From Massospora cicadina (lineage: Eukaryota; Entomophthoromycota; Entomophthoromycetes; Entomophthorales; Entomophthoraceae): DNA of 64,000 nt. Shown here one piece after another: positions 21,950 to 32,310 of this stretch. The translations under genes and the position numbers were made by a program. Numbering within the stretch: position 1 is the first letter of the stretch; every line of letters begins with the position of its first letter. A model generated the notes under the pieces. It was not told the DNA's origin. It did not search any database and worked only from the letters and a program-made list of their open reading frames with translations. The stretch spans positions 19,620 to 83,619 of the forward strand of contig JAKSZP010013543.1 in assembly GCA_022478985.1 (NCBI GenBank), read 5' to 3'.

Positions 21950-24900
21950 ACTTGGGGTGGCTAGGAGCCACGGGTGGTGGATGACTAAACCTTAAGTGGC
22001 ATGGCAGCTTAGGGGCTAGTAGGGTGTACCGCCTATGAAGACTGTGAGGTTTTTAATGTCATAACGAAGGAAAAGATTGGAATCCAGTTGCTCATCCCTT
22101 TCTTCCATTTGTGTTGGAGTGAGCCAAACATCCAGGCTTGGAAGTGGTCGTCCAAATGGCTGTGGAACCTGACGATAACTTGGTTGAAATTGTGGAGGAT
22201 CCCGTTGAAAGCGTCAAGGTTAATTGCGTGAATGGACCATATTGCAATACTCACAATTAGAGCCCTTAGCGTCTGGGGATAGGCGAGGCCATGTTGAGTG
22301 CCAGGATATCGCGGGATAGTCGGAATTTGGATGTAGGTGATTGTTGAAACAAGTGCATCACGTTGGACCAGATATGTGCGGATGGCAGGCACTCCTCCAG
22401 GAGGTGTGCTAGTGTGTTGGGTCCACCGCAGATGGCGCATGATTTGAACACTGAGAAAGTACGGTCGGCTGTTCTAAATTTATGGCGCATGTATCGCCAC
22501 ACTGTGGAGCACACTTGTGGGGATAAGAGGGGGCAGATGATGAGGTCTATACCTGCTTTTGGGTTCGCAAGTCATATGGGACGTCTTGGTGGTCTAAGTA
22601 GTCAATCTGGGAAAGAGGAAAGGGCGGTAGTGGGGCAGGTGCGTTAGACACTGTTTGTCCCCTGTGGAGTTGCATGTAACTAGTTTGAGGGTGAAAGTCT
22701 TCGGATTGCTGTGCATAGGAGAAGCTCCAATCCCCTTGTCTTAGGTTGTACAGGATGCGTTTGAAATACCGGTTGGTGTTGTGTGGTCCAGTGGCGGTTG
22801 GATGTGTTACAAAGTATTTCATCAGAGTTGCAGGGTTGGAGGGGGACCTCAGATGTAGTGCCCTTGCGAAGTTGGTTTGGGCTGCCTTGCCCAGTGGGGG
22901 GATGGTGGGTTGGGTGACGTTGTGAGAGCTACCCATGAGCCTAGGATTTGCGTTGCTCTTTCCGTGAAGTTGAGCAGCCCCATCCCGCCTTTCTTCCGTG
23001 GGCCGTACATGGTCTCCAACCTGACAGGTGCGCGGTAACCAGACCATAGCTAGTTCTGCAGGAGCTTGTAGACTGCGTTGGTAAAGTTGGCGGAGAAGGG
23101 AACTGCGTGGGCGGCAAACCATAACTTTGACAAGATCAGGGAGCTGGCTAACACAACTCTTCCGGTTAAATTAACTTTATTTTTCCGCATACAAGTCATT
23201 ATTTTTGTGATGTTGTCCAAAATGATTGTTTCTATGGTGTCAAGTGCATATCCACCGGCTTTGAGCCATATGATCAGATGACGGACTGGGTTGGTGGTGG
23301 GGTGTTGTGCAAAGGGTAAACACAGTGGTTTTACTGGCTTGGATCGTTGTTGTGTGGTTGGATGTGTGGTTGGTTGGTTTGTGTGGTAGTGGGAGGGTGG
23401 GGACAAGTTTGAACTGAATTTGCCCATAACAATTACCTCTGTTTTCTGCTTGCTCAGCATGGCTTTACTTACTGACTCATATTGGTAAATAATGCGCTCA
23501 GTTGCCATTGCATCCCTATTGCCTGAGACTCCAACAACGCAGTCGTCAGTAAAGGCGAGCATTTTGGTTGGTAGTTGTCCCTCCAACCTGATTCCAGTAA
23601 TCTTTGAGTTTGCAATGCGGAGGAGAGGGTCAAGAGTAAAATTGTATAGTAGGGGGCTAAGCGGGTCACCTTGTTTAAGGCCCCTTTGGGGAGTGATGGT
23701 GTCGGTTAGGAAGCCTGGGCCTCTGATTGCAAACCTGGCTGAGCGCTTTAGGAGGAGCGCCCAGTTTATAAAGCGGGGTGGTAGGTTGAAAGCCTTTAGA
23801 CACTGTTCTAGGTAACCCCAGTGCACTCAGTCATATGCTTTCTTTTGGTCCAGGAAAGTAAGGGCGCCTGTGATGTTAGCATGGCAGATGTTGGCAATTG
23901 TGTGGATGTTGTCCCAAATTGAGAGATTTAAGATGAAGCCAAACTGATGGGGGGAGAGGGCTGTCTGAGCAATGCAACCCAGACGTTTGGCTAAGATTTT
24001 AGTTAGTATTTTGGTGTCAGTATTAGTGAGAGCGATTGGACGCCAGTTGTTTAGGTCTGCCTGGTCTCCTTTTTTGAGGAGTGTGACCACATATGCATCT
24101 TGGCCGCCAGGTAGTAGGGATGTGTCTTCCAGGCACTTATTCATAGTTGCTAGTAGTATTGGTGCGATATATTCAAAATATTTTTTGAAAAATTTATATG
24201 GTAGGCCATCAGGCCCAGGGCACTTGTTGCGCGGGGTTGATCTTATTACCTCCCATAGTTCATCTTTGTGATGGGTGCTACAAGGTCTGGTTAACCAGTT
24301 ATAGTGTCAATACTAGCAAGTGATAAAAAATTTTCAATTTTTCTAGGTGATGCAAAATCCGCCATGTACAGGTTGGTGTAAAATCGGTGTAATTCAGCTG
24401 ATATTTTTTGATGGTGTGGATGCCAGTGTGTCATCTTCTCGGCGGACTTGTGTGGAAGTCGCCAAAGTTGAAATTGGTTTATAATGGCGGAAAAATTGGG
24501 CCGTGTGAGTTTCTCTGGATAAAATGTATTTTGATTTGTAGCATATTTCGGTGTAGTGCTGGTGTTTTCTAAAGAGGGAGTTTACCTGTGTAGATAGCTG
24601 GAACCACAGGCGGCCCCATTAGGGGGTGTATCCCTCACAAGGTGTGTTTTTTCTAAGTTTTGAAGCTGTCTGATAGCCTTGTTGATTGTCGCAGACATCA
24701 CAGCTGTTTTTCTGGAGTTCAGGTGGCAGGCTTTCTTGGTTGCACAAGCCTTGAATATTTCCCACTCAGTGATAGGGTTCCCATTGGGTGGTCGTTTTTC
24801 TTGCTGTGTTGTTAGCACTGTCTCAATTCAAAGTTTAAGCTCTGGAAGATGGATGGTGCTCGGGTGAACTCTGTGCCAGGTTGGTGGCTTTTGGTATTTT

Positions 24901-25666
24901 TCTTAGGATGATAACACTATCAAGACTATCCGGTGGTTGGAGAAAGGAATAATTGTTGTTGTAAAATCTGATACCCGGTGATGGAAGTCTATAGGGGCGA
25001 GCATCAGGTCAATCTGGGTCATTGAGACCAGCTGGTTATTGTTGTGGTGGGGCCTCGTCATGTTGGCCAGTGTGGGGGCTTGTTTGGGAATGGTGTTGCA
25101 TAGGCCCAGTGATGCCTTTAGTATGCATAGTCTCGTGTGGCCGCGGGGTATAGCCTTAGACTTGGGCCAGCAGTTGGTAATGGTGTCAAGCCAGCAGTTG
25201 AAATCTCCCACGAAAAACGTTGCCTTGGGGAAAGGGATTGATAGGATTTTGGAGAAAAATTTTTGGAAGTTGTTCAGATCATTTGGGACATACACACATG
25301 CCATGGCGAAATTTTCTCCATTCCACTCGAGATCTGCTAGAAGCAGCAGTCCCTCCAGGTGGGAGGATGTGCTTCAGAGACTTACTGGAGGGTCACAATC
25401 TGTTTAAATTACCACCCCACAGTGGTACATCCAAAAGGATTTGTCTGGAAGGAGCATGGTTGACCATGACTCCTCCTCCCCCAGTGGACAGTGGAGTTCT
25501 TGGACGGCCAAGATGTACACAGGGATATTGTGCAGGAAAGCCATTTTTTGGCCCAGGAAATGGGGGCCTTGGCTCCCGCAACATTGAGCATCCCTATGTT
25601 GATTGCGGTAGTCCGCACATCAGGAACGCTGGGGCGACCCACTGAGGTCACCCAGTTCCTTATCAC
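21950..25666 (-). pseudogene. LINE D ORF2 (EEP endonuclease, RT, C-terminal CCHC)
   Basis: EEP begins IGMLNVAGAKAP (25600) and includes ATFFVGDFNCWLD (GDFN intact) and, at 24936-24938, SNHRIV where the catalytic SDH Asp is Asn. RT runs from about 24600: CHLNSRKTA region, LKKGDQADLNNWRPIALTNT near 24060, SPHQFGF, DQKKAYD followed by a TGA where V-H-W continues at 23826. Then PQRGLKQGDPLSPLLYN and the active site AFTDD (Asp pair 23542-23547, intact). A C-terminal CCHC finger CAICGGPNTLAHLLEEC lies at 22389-22439. No RNase H seen. This is the best-preserved RT of the window; it would perform target-primed reverse transcription. Confidence 0.85.
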
Positions 25667-25699
25667 AGGTCATACTGCGAGTATAGGGCCAATTAGCCA

Positions 25700-27134
25700 G
25701 ATTGGTTCCAGTGTGTTGGTCGGCAGTCTTAGTACTGGTTTTGTTTGGTTTCTTCTGGCTCAGATTACTCTGTGGAGTTTAGGTCTGGCGTGGGTTGGCT
25801 TTTGCCCCATCAATGAAAAAATTTTCGCTGCTTGCCTGTGGGTTTGATGGGCAGAAACTAGGAGTTGAGGTGATTGGGTTTTGTTCATAAGTGTTGTCAC
25901 ACTGTGATTAGATGAAATGGTCTTCCATATCATCGTTTATCACATGTGATTGGCTGGGAGGATCCGCAGTGGTGCAAGGTGGATCTGCTCCTGCTTGGTT
26001 GGAGGTGTTTGATTGGTTGTGTCTAAAAATTCATTGTTTTGGTTGCGTTGGGTTATATGTGAGGGATCTGATTGGTTATTCCGCTGTGCTGCCATGGCAT
26101 CCACCTGAATCTGTTCTGGGGAAATTGTGGTGTGGGTTTGGGTCTCGGCGGAACTTGCGGTCTGCTTGAGGCAGTCTGTGCATGACAGCGGTCCTTGCGT
26201 GGAATGTGCTTGACCAAAGTGATGTCAGTTCTTTTGCCCCAATAGAAGGCGAAAGTGGAGTCCTTAATTTTGCCAAAAGTTGGGCTTGTTTCATCCATAT
26301 TGTCTTCAAAATTCCGGTGCTTCAATCCCACACTTGATGGGGCATGCGTGGTCTTTTTGGCCTATAGCTGAGCAGAATTTGCAGATAGGTGGGGTGTGTT
26401 CTGGTGTGATGCAGAAGGGGTGAGATACGCTGCCATTGGGGAGGTTGGTGGCCGCCATGCAGGGAATGAGGTGATATTCTCTACCACGTCCTGATCAGGT
26501 TCTATAATGGATATTGCCTTCCCTCTACACAGGTGAGGCAGGAGGGGGAATTTATTAAATTCAAACTGTTTGATTATACCATAACCTTTGAGGCCCCCGC
26601 AGAGCTCGTCCGCAAGGATATCACAGTGCACGGTGCTCAGGAATTGGTCAAATACAATGAATAGGTCAGTTGCCTCATTCCATTGTATGAGCACCATATG
26701 GATGATGCGGTCTTCATTGTTAATCTTTAAGGAGAATACGATTTTTGCTGCTTGCACCGCTTCTTCTGTGGACATGAACCTGACTTCCACCCATCCTCTA
26801 TGTAAATTTTTTATAATTTACTGTGACGGTGTTTGGGAAAGTCGTGGAGAAGGCCTCCCCCATTTTTTCCCACAATTTGAGGGAAGTATCACTGACCATA
26901 ATTCTAAGGCCGTGCTCAAGGGAGGAAATGGGTTGGGAGTGTTCTATTTTGGTATATGCGCCATTTTTTGCAGAAATTGCAAAACTCCAGGTGCGGCGCT
27001 GTACTCACCCTTTTTGGTGGGAGGGTGTGTCAACATTCCACTGGGGCGTTTTTCCTGGCGGGTTGGGAGGGCTTTGGGCCTTTCATGATGGCCACTTTCG
27101 CCCAACTGGTGTTGTTGCGGACAAATTTACTCAT
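25700..27134 (-). pseudogene. LINE D ORF1 (CCHC protein)
   Basis: The start ATG at 27134 (MSKFVRNNTSWAKV) matches A and C ORF1 starts. The next readable block, 26790-26362, has FMSTEEAVQAAKIVFSL and GYGIIKQFEFNKFPLLPHLC, the homologues of A1's NKEAADEA and IQSFEMQRFMLMPHLC. The knuckle near 26340-26390 reads CKFCSAIGQKDHAC, so the zinc-binding His is Gln. Several frameshifts; the 3' limit is approximate. Confidence 0.7.
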
Positions 27135-27179
27135 ATTTCCTGGTTGATTGTCAATCTTGGAGAAATTGCGTAGAATCGT

Positions 27180-27199
27180 GTTACTAAAATGATAGTAAC
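27180..27199 (-). other. 5'-terminal hairpin of LINE D
   Basis: Perfect 7-bp stem GTTACTA/TAGTAAC with loop TCATTT on minus, about 20 bases from the element's 5' end. Confidence 0.75.
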
Positions 27200-27232
27200 A
27201 GGAAAGAAAAGCTTTTGAGAGCTCACTATTTA

Positions 27233-27909
27233 AAGGTAATGGATTTTTTATTGGGTTACTGGCAAATTGAGTTGCCCATAGTGTTCTAGCAAAAAGTGCA
27301 TTTATTGTGTCCAAGGGGCTTTTCCAACTGACCCATATGCCTCAAGGGCTTTGTAACGCCCCAGCTGCGTTCCAACGGTCAATAGACACTATCTTTGGCA
27401 ACTTGAAGCTGTCATAAATTCTTGTGTACCTTGACAATATCAATGTCTTCTTTTAGAAGATTTCTGAGCATCTTGCCCATCTGGAGGAGGTATTCCAATA
27501 TCTTGCTGAGGCTAAAACCAAGATTTCCCCCACAAATGCCACTTCTCCAAGGACCACTGGAGTACCTTGGGTTTGTGGTAGATGCGAATGGGCTAAAGCC
27601 TTAACTGGTTAGGTGGAGGCTATCAAAAAAATGACTCAGCCAAACATTAAGCGCGACATACAGGTATTTTTGATGATGGTGGGTTACTACTGGTGCTTCA
27701 TCCCTAACTTCAGCTGTATTAGGGGCCTGATATTTGAAGTGTTAGAAAAGGTGCTATGTGTGAATGGATGGAACGCCAGCAACGCTCCTTTGATTCACTT
27801 TGGACGGCGTTAATCAATGCGTTGGTGCTATGCTACCCCAATTTTGATAAGGAATTTATTGTAAAGATGGATGCACCCCTTTCCGCTATTGGGATGGTTC
27901 TATCCCAAC
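27233..27909 (+). pseudogene. Gypsy G RT part 3 and RNase H start
   Basis: Resumes with the FFIGLLA..GYWQ-type segment, then THMPQGLCNAPAAFQRSIDT (27331 on) and active site VYLDNINVF (27427-27438), with the second catalytic Asp changed to Asn. Downstream are LEYLGFVVDANGLKP, DIQVFLMMVGYYWCFIPNFS and the RNase H opening KMDAPLSAIGMVLSQQDD. It is interrupted in the last motif by LINE C and resumes at 35093 with EEHPVTY. Confidence 0.85.
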
Positions 27910-27941
27910 AAGATGACAAAGGGGAAAAACTTTTCTTTCCG

Positions 27942-27962
27942 ATTACTATCACTTTTAGTAAT
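27942..27962 (+). other. 5'-terminal hairpin of LINE C
   Basis: Perfect 7-bp stem ATTACTA/TAGTAAT, loop TCACTTT, 16 bases from the element start. Relative to D, the outermost pair changed from G-C to A-T with pairing kept. Confidence 0.75.
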
Positions 27963-28015
27963 ACAATTTGATATAAAACAGCGTAATCTGATAATCAACA
28001 CCAGGTGAGATAAGT

Positions 28016-29400
28016 ATGAATAATAAGGCAAAGAGCTGGGCGAACGTGGTAAAGGGCAGCGGACCCAGACCTGCACCGCCCAAAGGTACCAAGCGCACAG
28101 GTACAAATGAAAATCTCAGCAAAAATATATACCCAAGGTGGCGCCTCCCATGAGTTTTATCAATTTTTTGATAAAATACTGCAGCTACTTGGAAGTATCC
28201 CAATCACAACCACTGTCATCAGTAGAATATGGGATATGAGTTTTCCTGGGCGTAGAAACATTAACAATGTGGGAAAAGTTTGGCGAAGCCCAACAAAATT
28301 TTTCCTGCACACGGTGTACTTAACAACCCATACTATCTGCAGAGGTTAGGTAGATCTTGGGTTCAAAACCGCGGAAGAAGTGAATGTAGCAGTGAAGGTC
28401 AGAGTGGTACTCGACCTTCCCAATGGACAGCAATTGGTCCCAACCAAATGCACCCGTTGGACTGAATCCAAAGACATTTTCATAATTTTTGACTATCTTC
28501 TGACCACACTGGTGCGCACAGTAGTCAAAAGACATCTCTGAGAAGGCTTGGAAGCCTACGGAGAAATTAAACAATTTGAAATGCAATGATTCCAGCTGAT
28601 GCCAACCCTTAGCACAGGGAAGGCAATAGCAATAATTTCACTGAACCAGGATGTAGTAGAGGATATTACAAAAATCCCCCACATCGCATCCTTCAATTGA
28701 TGGGAAAAATCCCAGCTGTTCTGCGCAACAGTGGAAAGTGCACCCCCCATTTGAAACCACTGCCAGGCCTTTGGGCACAAGATTCATGCTTGCCCCATAA
28801 AAGAAGGCCTAAGAGAAATGGAATTCTGTGAGGAGGAAATGGATGAAGATGACTCAGAGTATGCCAAAATCATGGATACTACACAAGCCTTCAACTGGGG
28901 AGAACACGGGCAATATAAAATAATTGACCCTATTTCCCCAAAAGAATGAAAATGGCCAAATTAGCTTTCAAGCTGGCCATGGCCAAGGCAAAGGCCTTGG
29001 CGGAATCCACCATATCGCCGGAGCAGATCTAGAAAGACATGGAGGAATTTGAGTCCATGAACCAATCAGATCCCGTGGAAAACCATACACCCAATCTAAC
29101 CAGTTTGAACTTGGTAGAACCTGTTTTGGAAATGAATGCAGCAAAATTGGGGTTCAGTGCACCCCCTGAAATTGCGGAATTTAACCCAATTGGGAAAGAA
29201 AATCAACAATGGAGTGTGCAAGAAAATATGGCCAATAAAAACCCACAAGTGCATCACAATAACATATTGAAACCAAGTAAAGCCAGGAGAGGAGTGAAAA
29301 CTGCGGCGATGAAAGGGGCAGAATACACCCCAACTCCTACTCATGGTTATGCTCTCCGCAGCAGAGGTGCAGTGGAGAGCAATGTGAGTGAGGGGGTAGG
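28016..29400 (+). pseudogene. LINE C ORF1 (CCHC protein)
   Basis: ATG at 28016 (MNNKAKSWANVVKGSG) aligns with A and D ORF1 starts. The body is frameshifted: FYQFFDKILQLLG near 28155, then EIKQFEMQ..QLMPTLS near 28560-28610, then a knuckle near 28745-28795 reading NHCQAFGHKIHACP, whose first Cys codon is now TGA. The basic/helical tail follows, and its last part (29039-29400) is open. Confidence 0.7.
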
Positions 29401-29429
29401 GCTGGGAGGCCCCTGCCAACTGCTCCTGA

Positions 29430-30423
29430 GGCGCTTCGGGCGTCTCAGTAGAGATAGGGACGCTGAACATAGCAGGACTCAAGGCCTTAACATCCTAGGC
29501 CAAGAAGTTGAGTCTCCTACAAAACCCACCTGTGGATATCCTGGCGGTGCAGGAAACCCACTGTCTACAGGGAGAGGAGGAGGCATGGGAAAAAACGCTA
29601 CTCCCAACATATCATTTTGGTCACTTCAATGTGGGGTGATAGTACGCGCAAACCAAAACTTTAAATTTATTAACAAAAATTTGTTCCTGGATGGCCGCAT
29701 ACTTGCTGTAACATTCTCATGGCACATCAAAGTGCACAAAATCGCCAGTGTGTATGCCCCAAATGGTGCACAGGACCAAAGAGAATTTCTAACAGCCCTA
29801 ACACAACTAAATCTACCAGCAAACACTTTTGTCATGGGAGACATGAACTGCTGGATTAACCCAGAAATGGACCAATGGCCATACACAGCGGAGATTCCAC
29901 AAGGGCAAGTGGAACTTCAAGTACTAAATGCCACCATGGGAATATATGATCCACTGCCAAAAAAGCAATCTCTGCTACAAAATATGACACGCCCACATGT
30001 ACACAATGGTACACTTGTCTCTATGTTGAGGATAGACCTAATAATCGCACCAATAATTTTCTGTCATCAAATTCAAAAATTTAAAACTGAAAAATTGAAT
30101 ACTCCAACTATCAGCTTGTTTTGGTGTCCTACAAACTGGTGGAACCAAGTACCCAAGCACCCAAATGGTGAATAATATGCCCAGAAAGTTTAGCCGACTC
30201 ATAATTTCTTTCCTGGATGGAGGAAATATATACAACTTGAGATTTTCAAATACCCTTTTACTCAGACCCACTAACCACCTGGGAAAACTTCAAAAAATCA
30301 ACAACCCAACAAATTAAACATACATCATCTAGAAGACACAGGGCAGTTTCAGCCATTATCAAACACACATTGGCTGCAATTGACTATCTAGAAAACAATG
30401 TACTAAGAATGGGATACAGCCAT
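29430..30423 (+). pseudogene. LINE C ORF2, EEP endonuclease part
   Basis: ORF2 starts in a frame reading IGTLNIAGLKAL near 29455, then DILAVQETHCLQGEEEAWE near 29537 with the catalytic QETH intact, then FVMGDMNCWIN near 29830 (GDMN intact) and RIDLIIAP near 30031. The C-terminal SDH motif is not recognisable. A 378-codon open stretch (29039-30175) joins the end of ORF1 to this domain only because of frameshifts. ORF2 is cut by B2 at 30424 and resumes at 32311. Confidence 0.75.
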
Positions 30424-30432
30424 TTCTTTGAC

Positions 30433-30454
30433 CGCTCAAAGTCACTTTTGAGCG
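30433..30454 (+). other. 5'-terminal hairpin of B2
   Basis: Perfect 8-bp stem CGCTCAAA/TTTGAGCG around GTCACT. The stem sequence is unlike any LINE copy, but the loop keeps TCACT. Confidence 0.75.
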
Positions 30455-30507
30455 ATTTTAAATTTAAGTTTATTTATCAACTGCCGTCTGCCCAAACCTA
30501 TTCTTTG

Positions 30508-32193
30508 ATGTCCTTGGCTCTGCCGCCTGCCACCCCAGTGTGGGGCAGCAGTGCACCCCCACCTAGCGCTTTCTGCCCTGTGGGCAAGCGCGTTCGGACA
30601 GGCTCAAACAGCCCGCCCACTGCTTCCAACCATTTTGTTCCCCCATGGGACTTAGCGCTCCACCCTTCTCGCCCCCATCCTCTCGCCCTCCCTCGCTCTG
30701 CCATTCGCTATTGCCTCAGAGTGGACTATGGGCGTTTGTTCCCATATCCCAATAAGGCAATTATTGACCTAGCCACTGCGGCCTTTGCGCCAGCTGGCTT
30801 TATAGACTCTCGCCCTTTTAAGGGCTACTTTGACATTGGGTTCCAATCTGAGGAGGATGCTGAAGCGGCAGCACAAACTCCTCTAATTTATAAAAAAACC
30901 CCATTCCCACAACCCATACTCGCCTCCCTTCAGACACCACGCTAGTGGTATCCTTTGCAAATCTCCCATCCCACCTTCCACCCCAGATTTTGTATGACCA
31001 GTTGGTCGCGGGGCTCATGGCTTATGGCACTCAGCAACCTCATCTTTGCCATTCCATCTGGTGCAGAACGCCTTGCTGCTCCTCGGGCAACAGCCACCAT
31101 CATACCACACCACCCTACCATAGCCCAACAAATCCCACCCCGCGCTAGTGTGGCTGCAGCGCCTGATCATTTCTTTTGGGCTCGGGTCAATAATGGTAGG
31201 CAGATTTGTTCCCTCTGCTTTGGCCTCGACCATGCAAAAAGAGCGTGCCCTAAGGCCAAATCCGCTGCTGCGGCTTCTGAGCCTCCCTCTGGAGGTTCAG
31301 TATGGGGCGCTTTGCTGCCCCCTCCCACCCTCCAATCTCGTTCAGTGGGCCCAGATGGAAAATTAGCCCCCCCAAAACCTCCATCCTCACTCTCCCACCT
31401 AAATCTACGCCAGCCAATCAGAGCAATGCTTGAGCCACCATTTGCACCCAAGCAGCTGCCCATTCACCCAATCCTACCCACTCAAATTCAAACGCCACTA
31501 TTCCAGTGAACCAAATTCCATAGGATCTATTGGCTGAAACTGAAGAATCAGGTGATGTCCTCATTAGTAAGCATACAGGTCAACCTCTCTGCCAAGGCAA
31601 TAATGGTCAGGCAGAATTTTTCCTTCCCGACTTTGATGAAACCCCTATCCCTCGCCATTTTGCTCCTCTACCCAATACAGCCCCCTTCCAAAGTGACCAC
31701 CAGCTCGCCTTAGCTGCGGTGGCCTCTCCTCATTGCCCAAAACTACGCACCGCGATGGCCCAGTCAGTGGCTCAGCTCCAGCACGGCCTGCCCACCATCT
31801 TCTTCCCCTGACTTCCCTGAATCTCCCTGCAGTGACATCTTGAAACTATGTGATGATGCTGAAATTGGTGTTATGAATGTTGCAACGCTTGCTTCATTCA
31901 ACCCCTCAGCCAAAATCACCCGCCACAGTATCTCCCTTTTCACCCAACTTCCTGAAGCCCGCAAAGAAGCTGAAGTTCTCCTTGCAGCTTTTGTTGAAAC
32001 ACTTTCCAATCTCTATCTTGATGCGGAAGTGGAAAACTCCTACTACGCTGACCTCAGCCCCCACTATGCAGATGCCCCAACGCCCTGGCTCTCTGCTTTG
32101 ATCTGGTACTGTAACCAATATCCCGTGATCGAGGTGGGTCTTTCTGAAAACCAACCCCCCGACCCCTCCTCACCCTCTGCCATGGTGGGTTAG
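30508..32193 (+). pseudogene. B2 gag-like ORF (ORF1 homologue, CCHC)
   Basis: Start ATG at 30508 (MSLALPPATPVWGSSAPP) matches B3's ATG at 55403 (MSVDPPPAAPAWGSSAPP). Order: Pro/Ser/Ala-rich N-terminus; GYFDIGFQSEEDAEAAA near 30825, resembling LINE ORF1 DLSFENKEAADEAA; VVSFANLPSHLPPQILYDQL near 30945, resembling LTFDFLPTTVKRAILEQHL; knuckle CSLCFGLDHAKRAC near 31210 (C-x2-C-x4-H-x4-C, intact). A C-terminal domain follows (31530-31811 and 31840-32193, with AMAQSVAQ and LFTQLPEARKEAEVLLAAF) that the LINE ORF1s do not show. Two compensating frameshifts lie near 30930 and 31035, with more later. About 560 codons if unbroken. Confidence 0.75.
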
Positions 32194-32310
32194 CAATTTC
32201 TGCTTCCCACCTGGTTAGTAGTTTGTTTTGTCATTTTGAGTGTTGTGTTCAGTACTGTCCGTCCCCTGGTCGGCATACCTCAAATAAATTGAAGAATGGG
32301 ATACAGTCAT

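Larger units (their letters stand above)
21830..27218 (-). mobile_element. LINE D (full length, degraded)
   Basis: 5.39-kb non-LTR retrotransposon on minus. It has a 14-bp perfect TSD GAGCTCACTATTTA (21816-21829 and 27219-27232). The 5' end carries the family hairpin and the 3' end the family tail (TGTCCCCTGGTCGGCCATCC, minus). ORF1 and ORF2 are both present. Its length agrees with LINE C after removal of B2 (about 5.26 kb), so both look full length. It is inserted in the RT of G. Confidence 0.9.
30424..32291 (+). mobile_element. Gag-only LINE derivative B2 (complete)
   Basis: 1.87-kb element inserted in ORF2 of LINE C, flanked by a 19-bp TSD, AAGAATGGGATACAGCCAT (30405-30423) and the same with one C-to-T change (32292-32310). 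It starts TTCTTTGACCG, carries a 5' hairpin with the LINE-type loop, encodes one CCHC protein, and ends with the LINE tail GTCCCCTGGTCGGCATACC...CAAATAAATTG. No endonuclease or RT is present. It is therefore a non-autonomous, probably LINE-mobilised element. Confidence 0.88.

Noticed and set aside
27926..27962. HDV-like self-cleaving ribozyme at the LINE 5' end
   Set aside because: Such ribozymes occur at the 5' ends of some LINEs, but they need a nested double pseudoknot; only a single simple hairpin is visible here.
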